The notes beneath the pieces are model-generated. The model was not told where the DNA came from. It saw nothing but the letters and a program-made list of their open reading frames with translations, and ran no database searches. 64,000 nt of DNA from Riptortus pedestris (taxonomy: Eukaryota; Arthropoda; Insecta; Hemiptera; Alydidae): contig CM032228.1 in NCBI GenBank assembly GCA_019009955.1, forward strand, positions 103,366,001-103,430,000, given 5' to 3'. Shown one piece after another: positions 23,199 to 33,647 of the stretch. Positions within the stretch are counted from its first letter, which is position 1. Each line of letters begins with the position of its first letter. The position numbers and the translations under genes are program-made.

Positions 23199-23756
23199 AG
23201 CGGTACTCAACCATCAGCCAATGACGACGGTCTCCACCGAGAGGTATGACAATAGTATCATTTATATTGGCGGTTCTAACCCTTTATTTGAATTACCAAA
23301 ATAAACAGCTTTTGTTATGTGGGTATTTGCCGAAAAACCAATAGGAAACGAAATATCACTATTTTTAATTTTAGACCTCCCTTATAACCCCCATTCCTGT
23401 TCGTTTCAGAGAACATTAATATAGCCAAAAACCTAGGCTGGGTTAGTAGTAATATACCTACCAAGTTTCATAAAATTCGGTTTAGCCGTTTACGATTCTA
23501 TACAGGACATACAGACAAACATTCATTTTTATATATAGATACAAACTTTTTGTTATATTACATATGAAACTAGGAAATATTTTATTCTTTTTACATTGCT
23601 TTAAAAATTCAATTCTATTTATTAAATGCACTTTGTTTTTCTTTTTGAGAAGTTTCTTCAGGCTTTCTTCTTCAAGATTCATAATTAGACTTTCAAAATA
23701 AAATTTTCCTCCCTCCGTTCATTTACCATGGAGGTCGTTATTATTATTATTATTCT

Positions 23757-24272
23757 GGACCCAATATTTTTATATGTTCTTCATAGTTTCATGGGCAGGG
23801 TCGCCAATAAAAAATGAGTTTTTGAGCAAAGTTTATCCATACTGCTCTACATGTTTCGTGACTTACACCTCTTCAGGGACTATCCCTTTTCAAAAAATAA
23901 TAAAATTAATTTAAAAAATAATAACATTAATTTAACAAAACCCTATGATAATTATTTGCTAGATGTTGTATAAATAAGTGCCCACTTACACGATATAGTT
24001 ATTAAATCTAATTACAGATTGATACTTACATTTCTGTAAGTACGTTCCCTCTTTCATACTTACAGCAGCTAAGTTTTATCATAGGCTTTTGTTAAATTAA
24101 TGTTATTATTTTTTTAATTAATGTTATTATTTTTTGAAAAAGGGAAGCCCCTGACGAGGTGGTAAGTAACCCACGAAACATGTAGGGCACTATGAATAAA
24201 GTTTGCACGAAAAAATGTTTTTTATTAGTGACTCTGGCCATGAAACTATGAAGAACATATAAAAATATAGGC
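23757..24272. mobile_element. second inverted pair of PLE tails (imperfect hairpin)
   Basis: Left arm about 23757-23960 (TTTTTATATGTTCTTCATAG, CATGGGCAGGGTC, ACATGTTTCGTG...) is mirrored by about 24065-24272 (...CACGAAACATGT, GACTCTGGCCATG, CTATGAAGAACATATAAAAA). The arms differ at more positions than the 22,773 pair, so it is older. One complete and one degraded hammerhead motif sit in the arms. Confidence 0.7.
24147..24188 (+). ncRNA. hammerhead ribozyme motif in the right arm of a PLE-tail hairpin
   Basis: Stem I GCCC/GGGC; core CUGACGA (24151-24157); one extra G; stem II GUGG/CCAC; GAAA (24075+100, i.e. 24175-24178); helix III ACAUGU, self-complementary; cleavage triplet GUA. The core is complete. 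The matching site in the left arm (about 23,850-23,880, - strand) has CUGAAGA, a GUG/CAC stem II and GAAACAUGUA, but a poor stem I. Confidence 0.8.
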
Positions 24273-24285
24273 TCCTGAATAAGAA

Positions 24286-24325
<40 letters not shown>

Positions 24326-24685
24326 CTATTAACGCTCTAGTGGTCGCAATGTTTTCTTGAACGTTACCAATCTCGATACATATCATATTCATGTATAACT
24401 AAATATTGAGTTCATTAAGGGTTGAAATCGAACGAGTTGAAGAGGGTTTAGAGGGGTATATAATTCAAAATATCTTCGTTACTTTGAGTCGGATCGAAAA
24501 ATCATATATAACCAATGTGGTTGTAAAGTTTTATTTTGTTGTAAATTATCTATAAATTTTGTTCTATGCATATTATCACTATCGTGAATATTAAACGAGA
24601 ATATACCATTTTCTAGTTATCAGCAAACTTAATAAAAGTAAGCGAATATATCAAGAAACTTGACAATCTTTATTGTTTTGAACAG

Positions 24686-24842
24686 ATCTTTACTAGATGA
24701 GATGCATGTGGTAATTGAGCAACATTCTATAATTTCGGAAGATTTAGATGCTGACTTTGCTGCTTTATCGCCATCTTCATTACCCAAAATTCCAGAATGT
24801 CTACGAATCCATATAAAATTGTTGTTGGAAGAGACAATTTAA
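24686..24842 (+). CDS. possible isolated 3' exon of unknown gene
   Basis: A TTATTGTTTTGAACAG acceptor-like run precedes 51 codons ending in TAA. The peptide starts SLLDEMHVVIEQHSIISEDL, continues DADFAALSPSSLPKIPECL and ends KLLLEETI. It lacks the low-complexity character of the surrounding repeats and looks like genuine coding sequence. No upstream partner exon was found. It follows the body of a Helentron-like repeat and precedes a (GA)n tract. It could be the last exon of a + strand gene with a very long intron, a captured exon or a chance ORF. Confidence 0.35.
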
Positions 24843-24899
24843 CGTATTCCGAATTTGTTCTATGAGCGGGTCGTGAAATATATTTTATTAGTTTATTAT

Positions 24900-24908
<9 letters not shown>

Positions 24909-24951
<43 letters not shown>
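24909..24951. repeat. (GA)n microsatellite
   Basis: Pure GA run of about 42 bp, just after the possible exon at 24,686-24,842. Confidence 0.95.
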
Positions 24952-24954
<3 letters not shown>

Positions 24955-24959
24955 GAATG

Positions 24960-27900
24960 TGAGCGTAGGCAGATATAGTTTTGGGATATTAAATTTCGAG
25001 GGAATATTAATTTTTGAAGTTATATTAAATTTCGGGTGGAAGGAGGGTCTAGGGGCATTCTTTTAGATAAATGTACGACATTCATAAGTACGCTAGTGAA
25101 TTGGCAACCTTTTCAGTATTACTTTTCCTTTTTAACAAGGTTGGTTAACAGATTTCCATTAACTCACTTATTGAAATTAAATGTATTCATTTCCATTAAA
25201 TCCACTCACCTGTCTAACACCTGTTGAAGGAAACATATCTCAGTACATATACATATTTACGTTTTTCGTAGCTAAGTATAAAAATAATTCACTTTTTTGA
25301 GATTTGTTACGTTCGGGTTGTTTTAGAATGTATTGGAGTCCGTCTGTAATATCACCACAATACGACAGGCACTGCGCTAAGCTGAGCACTTAAACATTCA
25401 CAATAACCGAGTAACAGGCCTTGGTCCTTCATAGGCTGTTGAGCCAAGGATTATAATAATAGCTGTATGGTTCGAAATACTAGGGGCTCGTTAATTTCTT
25501 ATATTCAGAGCGTCTCATTTTCATATTAGTTAAATAAAAATAATTATTAATTAACTGCATGTGGTTATACAAATAAAAAAAAAAGTCAAATTAACAATGT
25601 AGTGATAATATATATATGAATACTTGGGAGGTGTTCTGACTAATGGTTTTCCCTATTCATATCACGTGACAAATGGTTATATTTGACTATTTCTTAACAG
25701 TTTGTCGTGTGTGCATGACATAGAATTATGCAACAGTAAACATAAGCCACAAATAGTTGAACTCAACAGAACTCACTTTGTTGGCCCCATCACCAGAATA
25801 AACGAAACTAAATATTCAAACACCCTCACACGTACACACAAACGAACCTATGTTCTGATAGATACACACTCACACTTATACATACACAATCAAAAACCTT
25901 GCACACAATATTATTATACAGTTTATTCCATACAATGCCTTAGTGCTTTTAAGTCTGTGTGTGTGTGTGTGTGTGGGTGTATACATAGACTGTTTAAATA
26001 TTCCAAAACTATTCACCTCTTCAGTTAGAAAGTATAATAGGCTCTTCAACATGAGTGATTCGCAATCATCACTGCCGATTTTTCCCATGACTAATACTAT
26101 TATAACAGGTCTTATGTAATATTGTAATAAATAAATTAGTCCATTTTTTGGAATTTAAATTGCTGACTCTAAAAATAAGAAAATACCTAGGTGAAGGATA
26201 AAAGACCTAAGGGAACAATTCCCTGGTGTACTACGTTCGTTACCTCAAGAAGAGACTCTGGAAGTTAAGAGCCTCATGATATGGAAGGAGGTTATGACCA
26301 TTCAAACGGATTGTAAATGATAAGGATACACTAAATAAGTGGTTGTACTATTCTAAGTTCATATTATAGTTGCAAAGGCCATTCGGAAAAAAATACTATG
26401 AAGCTGCATGATGGCCATTCCGGAGAACGTAAGACTTTTCAGCTTGGTTTGGTCTCAGTATGGTAAATATAACCTATGATATCAAGAATGGTGTTAAACT
26501 GCGCGTAAAATCGAAGATAGGGAACGGAACCTCTAACTACTTCCTGACTATTCAAAGTAAAAGAAGACTTGGCATATAATGATGTTAGGTTATTTCTCAT
26601 GTTTATGAACTTTCAACATTCAGTCTTTTTATCATCAGGAACAAATATATTTTAAGACGGGAATTTCTTGTGGTTGAAAATAAGGAGTGACAATGGGCCT
26701 AATATGATAATTGTTGCTTGAAAAGGTTCAGAGACGAAGGGAAGTTCCATATTGAACCGTCAAATCTTAACGGTCCTCTGATCCTCTGGAAATGGCTTTC
26801 CAGAATCCACAACTGACATATCTTCTCCAGTAGAGATGATAATGAACCGCAACCAGAACAAAATTCTGCAAATTTATTCCTCTCGACAAGATTGTGCTAA
26901 TAAAGAAAAACAAGAAATAATGAAGAGCCTAAAGGAGAGAGATCTTAGGGAAATGATATTATTCATACATATTTTATTTTATTATAAAGTTTGAATTCAG
27001 AAGTGACATTCTAAATCTCAGAAGGACAACTAAGAGTTACTCTGCTAAACAAGTAGTGTACTTAGAGACTGTCACATGCTAGGTTGGTGCAACATTATGC
27101 CCACATGTCCGCCACCCTACATCAGTCTATTGCAGCCTCCAGCCCTAGTTCCTTCATGAAGGAATAATATATTATTATTACTAATATATTTTACGTTTTA
27201 TACATTTTGTGAGGCGTAATTTGTAATTTTCATAACAAACAAAATATTTTATAGTTTGTGTATGTATGTTGGGCCATTGTACCTTATTTTTTAATTTTAA
27301 TTAGTCCTTTCTGTTTGTGTAATTATGATCTGTTGTGCCGTCTGTATGTTTTTCCACTCCTTTTATTCATGTCATACCCGTGGGCGTTTTGTATGCTTTC
27401 ATTTCGTATGATGATAAAATAAATAGGATTAATTTTTCCTAGCACATTTTTTTGCATTCTTCCATTTCGTTATGAAATCCAATTACATAAATACTAAAAT
27501 ATCAACCATCTCGTTTATGAAGACTGAATTATTATGCTGTTTCACGCTGAGTATTGATTTCTTTGTCATTAGTAACCTCGTCCTTGCTTGATTGAATTTC
27601 TATGAGTGACGCAGTATTTTAGAAACAGTGCCTAAGTCAGGCCTGGCGTCAGTAACAAATATTTGTATTTCTAGTGAACGCACTAATAAAGCAAACCTTT
27701 ATTATTTCCAATATAGGTCATCAACAATAATGCCAGAATGGAAGTCGAACATGATCTGGAAATGCGATTTTTACTTTTAGTTTCTGACGTCCGTGCTTTC
27801 GGAATCGCCATAGCTTCAGTTTTTTATTTAGAGTTACCTAATATTCTATAAATCAGGCATGTTTAAACAGCCGTTCTAATAGTGTATAAAGTATTAACAA

Positions 27901-27980
27901 TGAAAAAAAACCGATTATTATACCAAGAAAAATAATAAGTCACTAATTCTTTCTTCTTATCCTATTAGTCTTGAATATGA
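24960..27980. other. no confident gene in 3 kb
   Basis: Mostly unique-looking sequence with a short (GT)n at 25,955-25,975. An ORF of 108 codons at 25,702-26,028 is Thr/His-rich and runs into the GT repeat, so it was not called. About 26,160-26,960 is less AT-rich and may be old TE sequence that I could not place. Confidence 0.45.
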
Positions 27981-27984
27981 CTCT

Positions 27985-28125
27985 CCGAGCAGATTTTCCT
28001 TGTGGAAAATCAGCTACTGAGGTTGTACTAAAGATTCTCAAAAAAAAATATCTTCAAATGTCAATTGATTGAATCTATAATATGACAAAAATGAGGTTCG
28101 TTGAGATTTATATATATTATAAATT
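27985..28125 (-). mobile_element. Helentron-like 3' end fragment (reversed, diverged)
   Basis: GCAGATTTTCCTTGTGGAAAATCAGCT, then GAGGTTGTACT and ATGACAAAAATGAGGTTCG to a TA run. Confidence 0.5.
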
Positions 28126-28617
28126 TACTAGAAGTGTTACCCAATGACGGGTTGAAATAAAAGCAGTTTCCTTGGAAATATAATTATATTACTTATATAA
28201 GTACAAAATAATCCTTTCATTTTCATCTCATAATACAAATACCCTGTGACATTTAAAGAAACTGTAGTCATTCACTTGTTCTATCCTTGAAGTAAAAATT
28301 GGCGATAAGTGATGTTGCCTGTCAATAGAGGGGTGGAAATAAAATATTTTTCACGTCGAATTACAAAGATTGGATTAACTTAAGCTCTAAATAGCTTCTT
28401 CATTCTCATCACTTTATAGACAATGTATTGTTTTAGGAGAGTCATTAGCCGATCAAGAAGAAATCGATGTATATATGTATCATGGTAATAGCAACTTCAT
28501 CATAAACTACGTTTGGTCTATCATCTTCAATAAAACTAGAGCACTTGTACACAATATAAAGTTTATTATAATATTATTATTCAGGATATTTTAAATTTTA
28601 TGTAAAACTAGCTAAGG

Positions 28618-30110
28618 TACCCGGCTTCGCCCGAGAAATCATTGGAAGCTGAATGATGATGGCATTTTTTGGGGGCTTTACTTTGTACAATATTTTTACA
28701 TTTTCCCGTCTCAATGCTTAGGATTTACACCCGAGACCGGCGTGCTGGGCATATGTTAATATTAAAAGTACTTAATTCTACACTATACACAATATTTTTA
28801 TATTACCCTTTTCTTGTGCATGTATCTTTTTTTGTATTAACATAGATTAACGTATTAACCATATTATTCATAATGATAGAAAGAATTTAGCATTCCGAGC
28901 CAACTATGAATAAACGTTTGTTTCATCCTAAAAAGTGGCCCTAAGCACCACTTGGATGGCAGCTGTTTTATATACGTAATAACCACTATAAAAAATGCTC
29001 TTTTGTATGTTTGGAATGTAAACTGTATATCCTTAATGGTACATACCATGTTCAGTGAAGTATAACAAATATTAACGGAGCAGGGTTAATAAATTCCAGA
29101 AATAACTAACTGGTTGTGCCTCTCATCATTCTTATAAATTATTATATTAGAATTTAAAAAAATTCACATTTCTGAGAAAAAAATCTACATTACTATAAGC
29201 ATCAAATCCCATGTAAACATAAGCCAATGTGAGGTCAGGAGGGGTGGGGCAGAAGTGCACCAAATTTGTGCATCCCCGCTATAATGCGCCTAGTTGTATT
29301 ATTTCTTCTGTTACACTAAATCAGTCTTAAAATTCAAGAGTTTTACACATACACTCAGAATAATGAAGTAATCTTAATCATCAAGAAAAGCTAATAGCTT
29401 TATCATTCAACCTGTAAATAATGGCTATAAGTTTAAGTAAAAGTTAAGTTTAATGAAAGTGTATTAATCCATCGAGGTACTAAGTTGAATAACTTCATAC
29501 ATGGATACGTATTGATGACTATAATAAAACGTCTATGCAAATTACTTGCTTCATAAATTACGATAAAGATGTATATAACAAATGTTACTCTAAATAACAT
29601 AGTAAACCACTATTTTTATGTGCATATTTGCCGAAAAAGCAATAGGAAACGAAATATGACGGTTTTTCATTTCACGCCTCCTTAACAACTCCTACTCCTG
29701 TCCGTTCCTAAAAATGTTAATATAACTTATAGTCAAAAATACGGAGTTTCGTTTAGTTCGGTTGAGTCCTTTGTGTCATATAAAATTGTTGACTCCCACT
29801 ATAGTTTTTAGCGTATAACTCATTTATACTTCGGTATAAAACGACAAAAGTGTATATAACAAATGTTACTCTAAATAACAAAGTAAACCACTATTTTTAT
29901 GTGCATATTTGCCGAAAAAGCAATAGGAAACGAAATGTCGCTATTTTTAATTTCAGGACTCCCCACTCCTGTTCGTCTCAGAGAATATTAATATAGCTTT
30001 AAGCCTAAGTTGGGTTAGTTGTAATATACATACCAAGTTTCATAAAATACGGTTCAGCCGTTTACGATTCTATTAAGGACATACAGACAATCATTCATTT
30101 TTATATACAT
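28618..30110 (+). mobile_element. CTAGCTAAGG repeat copy
   Basis: Starts CTAGCTAAGGTACCCGGC at 28618. Two recognisable ~300-bp modules lie at about 29,560-29,990 and the family 3' end (CGGTTCAGCCGTTTACGATT) at about 30,055. About 28,800-29,080 and 29,130-29,550 inside it do not match the family and may be insertions or decayed modules. Confidence 0.5.
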
Positions 30111-30532
30111 TGATTTATTTATGTGTATTCTCATGTCCGTTTTATTAGCCCGCTACCCTATGATCACCGGTCACTTAAATTATTTTATACTGGTTCACCA
30201 GAGGTAATTATCAGTTTAAATAATCATTAAACATTTCAGGTGTGTGCATGTGGGCGTCCTCAGTCAGCAGTTGATTCCTCTTTTCGGAAAATGTACCTCT
30301 GGAGGTGATTTCTCATAAGGCCCCTGGAATACTTAGTTGAATCACAAATATAAAAGTCCATTGCAGTTTTCCAAGCAGATTTCAAATGATTAAGTAACAA
30401 AGAGGCAGACAGGCAGATAACAATATCAATTTTGCCAAGCATTAAATTCTTCATAAATTACCTGAATAAAAATTACATACGACTAAAGAATATGTGGTGA
30501 GATGAGATCAAAAGTGTGTTAGACCAACAGAA

Positions 30533-30690
30533 GGGAAATCTGCTTATTTTACGCAGTCCCTGCGTGACGGACTTTATTCTACATATTTATTACTATATAA
30601 TACTTATTAAACGAGATATTTGCCCTTTTTAGCCCTTAGTAAACCCCACTCCTACTCATGTTATATTAACAATAAACTGATATATCATGA
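30533..30690 (-). mobile_element. Helentron-like 5' end fragment (reversed)
   Basis: GGGAAATCTGCTTATTTTACGCAGTCCCTGCGTGACGGAC is a reversed family 5' end at 30,533-30,578. The following ACGAGATATTTGCCC..AACCCCACTCC may be body sequence. Confidence 0.45.
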
Positions 30691-32058
30691 TTCGCTTTAT
30701 TTGAAGCTTTAATACCATATCATATTGTCTTGCTCGGATATTTCCTAACTTTGTTTCAGACTATCAACTCGTGTCAGTATGTATAAAGATAGCACCAGAA
30801 TGAATGGTGCATGTTATAAATATGTCTAAAGGAATTGTTATAAACCCCTGCTGAAAGAGCTCAAGAGTAATAATCGATGGAATATTAATGATGAATGGGT
30901 AACTAATTCTTGAAGATGGGAACGAATTTGGACAAACAAAAGGATAAAAATTGTTTGGGATGCAATTTTGCATCATAAATATTACTCAATGGTGATTTAT
31001 GTAATTAAAACCATGAAAAAACTAACCACAAAAATCTGTTAAGGTGGGACCAGAAGTTTGATGTAATTATGCAAAACGTGTTTTCCTTTCTTATAGATCC
31101 CGACTAAAAAACACCTTTGACTAAGCTGCCGGCTACTTTCCTCTGCCAAATACTCACAATGGTTAGGCGAAATATGAACGCTAGGTTTATGCTCCCTGCA
31201 CTCCTCTCTAATGGCGACGTTTAGGACTACTACTACTACTACTAAAATGTGAGTGGGAAACACCCGTAAAACATTGGTCCCAGAAATTGGATAAAACTAC
31301 TAATCTATTCTTTCAGCCATTGCTTGATTTCAATTAAAGACAGAAAATGTGCAAAGGGGTCCGAATAACAGATATCAGCGAGGAAGAGGGGTTTAAAAAA
31401 ACAAAACAAGAAAAGCATTAAGGTGAATATCTTTATGAATATTGGTTGAACACGAAATGGTAGTGTGTAGGAATTAATGCTTCAAATATTGTACAAAGGC
31501 TAATAGGTTTCTCATTCGTGATGGGCAAATACACTTACATTGAACATTATTTATGTCCCTCTTCGTCGAGTCTTAAGGCGTGTGAGGAATGTTTGACGTT
31601 GAACCTCGTTGTCGTAATGGAGAAGATCTATGGAAACACCGCTTAGCTTTCTGCTGTTTTTCCCTCTACCCTCATTGTATACAATGACTGATGAACCTCC
31701 TTCCTGATTCTCTCATCACATGCATGCAAGAAAGAAGCACCTCATAAACTAGAAAATATCTGAAGGAGCGCCCTATTGGAGATAGAAGGATGACCGAGAT
31801 TGCTGTGGCTAAATTATATAGAATAGAACCGAATGTTGCGGTTTGCAAATGGGGAAAATTGGCCTGAAAAAATGCCGAGACTTTTCAGGGACTCTAGCGC
31901 TATTGGAAGTAATTTTACTTGTAATTATAATATTTTAAGAACTGACACAGAAACCAAAAGGTATCGCGATTTTTGTAAAATTTCTTCAAATGTTCATCAA
32001 TATTATAGGAGATAATGCAAATGAAGTCCATTCAAAACTAAACACACGGACGGGGGAG

Positions 32059-32059
<1 letters not shown>
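30691..32059. other. no gene seen
   Basis: AT-rich, a small (CTA)n at 31,229-31,245, no recognised repeats. 32,541-33,231 likewise shows nothing definite. Confidence 0.45.

Positions 32060-32128
<69 letters not shown>
32060..32128. repeat. (GT)n-(GA)n compound microsatellite
   Basis: About 35 bp of GT followed by about 30 bp of GA. It sits where the core of a reversed Helentron-like fragment would be. Confidence 0.9.
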
Positions 32129-32131
<3 letters not shown>

Positions 32132-32159
32132 CGAAGAGTGTCTGTTTAAAAAAGACAGC

Positions 32160-32540
32160 TGTTAACACTCAAGTGGTGACAATATTTGTTTGACCGCCAC
32201 CCGATATTTGAATGTGTTGTTTATGTAAAACTGTAGATCAAGTTCGTTAATGGCCGTAAAAGGACCAGGAGGTTTAGAGGAGGGTAAAATCAAAAAATTC
32301 TAAATAACTCTTATCATGAGTTAGATAGAAATATATTATAGAACCAGTCTCGTAGTGAAGCCAATTTTCTATAAAAGCTATTTGTATTTATTTATTTGGA
32401 ACTTCGCAGCTGTGGCGATGTATTTGTATTTTCTTTTGTTTTCAGCCTTCAGTTAACCCCTAATTCGACTAAACTCAAGTTAACAATACGGTAATATATC
32501 ATGATCCCTAGTATTCTATGATTTAATTCTGAATATCTTA
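32160..32540 (-). mobile_element. Helentron-like body fragment (reversed, diverged)
   Basis: TGTTAACACTCAAGTGGTGAC followed by TTTGTTTGACCG, TGTAAAACTG, GATCAAGTTCGTTAATGGC and GGTTTAGAGG are reversed body landmarks, placed after a (GT)n(GA)n core instead of (TA)n. Confidence 0.5.
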
Positions 32541-33615
32541 TGTGTGACGTCATTTAAGATCTTACATTCTTCATTAGTAAATTATTATTTGATCAATCCC
32601 ATACTTGATATTTAACCGTTTCATGAAATCCTAAAAGTCATTGACGTAATGGCTGAAACCGGACCTGGAAGAGAGGGGTTTAGTGATAGAATCCAAAATT
32701 CAAAATTACCCCTTCTAATGTTTTGGTTTTCACTTTGGAGGAACTGAGTATCTAAACATTTCATATCCAGCTTACATTTTACAATGGCTTCTTTTTATGG
32801 GACAAATAGAGAATAGTTGGTGACATGCGACCGTGTCATACCAGCGCGAGGTAGTATACGTTGCACCAGTGTGACGGACTTTTATATAAATATGTTGCCG
32901 TACCCTACTACTAATAATACAACTACAACTAACAATAACTGTACTTAACTTAAAATTTATTTTTATTCTTTGATTTCTTGCGCTTAGTGTGAAAACGATT
33001 CCTTTAATCCATGAAGACTGATATAACAAAACCTAGTTGCTGTTCATGGTAGAGAGATTGGATAATAACACACCTTCCCTGGGGGCCTCTACTGAGCCAC
33101 GCAACGAAGAGCAACACTACTAAATTAAGCTTATCATCCAAAAAGTAATGCCCACTTGTGGGGCCTTAAATCATACCTATCAATCTGTATGTCTTTTACT
33201 TCCGTATTTGAACGAAAGTAATATTAAGAAAAAAGTCCGTCACGCAGGGGCTGCGTAAACTAAGCAGATTTCCCACTTGAAGTTTTACAATAGAGAAATT
33301 TCACGTTAGCCGACCAGATTTAATAAAAATGCATATATCTCGGTTAATATTGAAGATAGAGAATAAAAGTATAAAGCAATATTTATAGTAAATTTAATTT
33401 GCAATAAGATTGATTCAATTTACTGGTACAATTTTTCGATCCGACGTAAAGTAACGGAGATATTTCGAATTTTCGAAAATCCTCCCCTCTAAACCCCCCC
33501 TCCCACTGGTCCGATTTCAGCCATTAACGAACTTGACCTTTCTTTTTAATAAAGCGACTAAATATCGAGTTTGGTAACGATCAAACACAAATTGCGACCG
33601 CTAGAGTGTTAACAG

Positions 33616-33647
<32 letters not shown>

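Larger units (their letters stand above)
22773..23241. mobile_element. inverted pair of PLE tails (228-bp arms, 13-bp spacer)
   Basis: Left arm 22773-23000 and right arm 23014-23241 are near-perfect reverse complements starting CTCGGTGGAGACC and ending GGTCTCCACCGAG. Each arm carries a hammerhead-like motif, which points to PLE tail sequence. CAAAATAAACAGCT occurs at 22761-22774 and 23297-23310, so the whole insertion (to about 23,296) has a 14-bp target duplication in a CTAGCTAAGG-type repeat. Confidence 0.8.
22220..23540 (+). mobile_element. CTAGCTAATT repeat, interrupted by inverted PLE pair
   Basis: Same family as the copy at 20,790, directly after the (TA)n that ends that copy. It starts CTAGCTAATTTACCCGGC, contains one module split by the 22,773-23,296 insertion and ends near TTTAGCCGTTTACGATTC and ATATATAG. 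Confidence 0.6.
20645..24620 (-). mobile_element. reversed Helentron-like copy split at (TA)n by ~3.5 kb of insertions
   Basis: The 3' end (reverse reading, palindrome remnant CCCTTAAGGC) lies at 20,645-20,789. The body (reverse of the TTGCGACC..TAACAGACA segment onward) resumes at 24,321 after another (TA)n and runs to about 24,620. Two CTAGCTAA repeats and two inverted PLE pairs fill the gap. Confidence 0.55.

Noticed and set aside
25702..26028. 108-codon ORF on the + strand
   Set aside because: Runs through a (GT)n repeat giving Cys-Val strings. No exon signals or recognisable domain.
26620..26650. Possible further hammerhead on the - strand (CCTGATGATAAAAAG...TTGAAAG)
   Set aside because: CUGAUGA and GAAA are present, but no convincing stem I or II could be paired.
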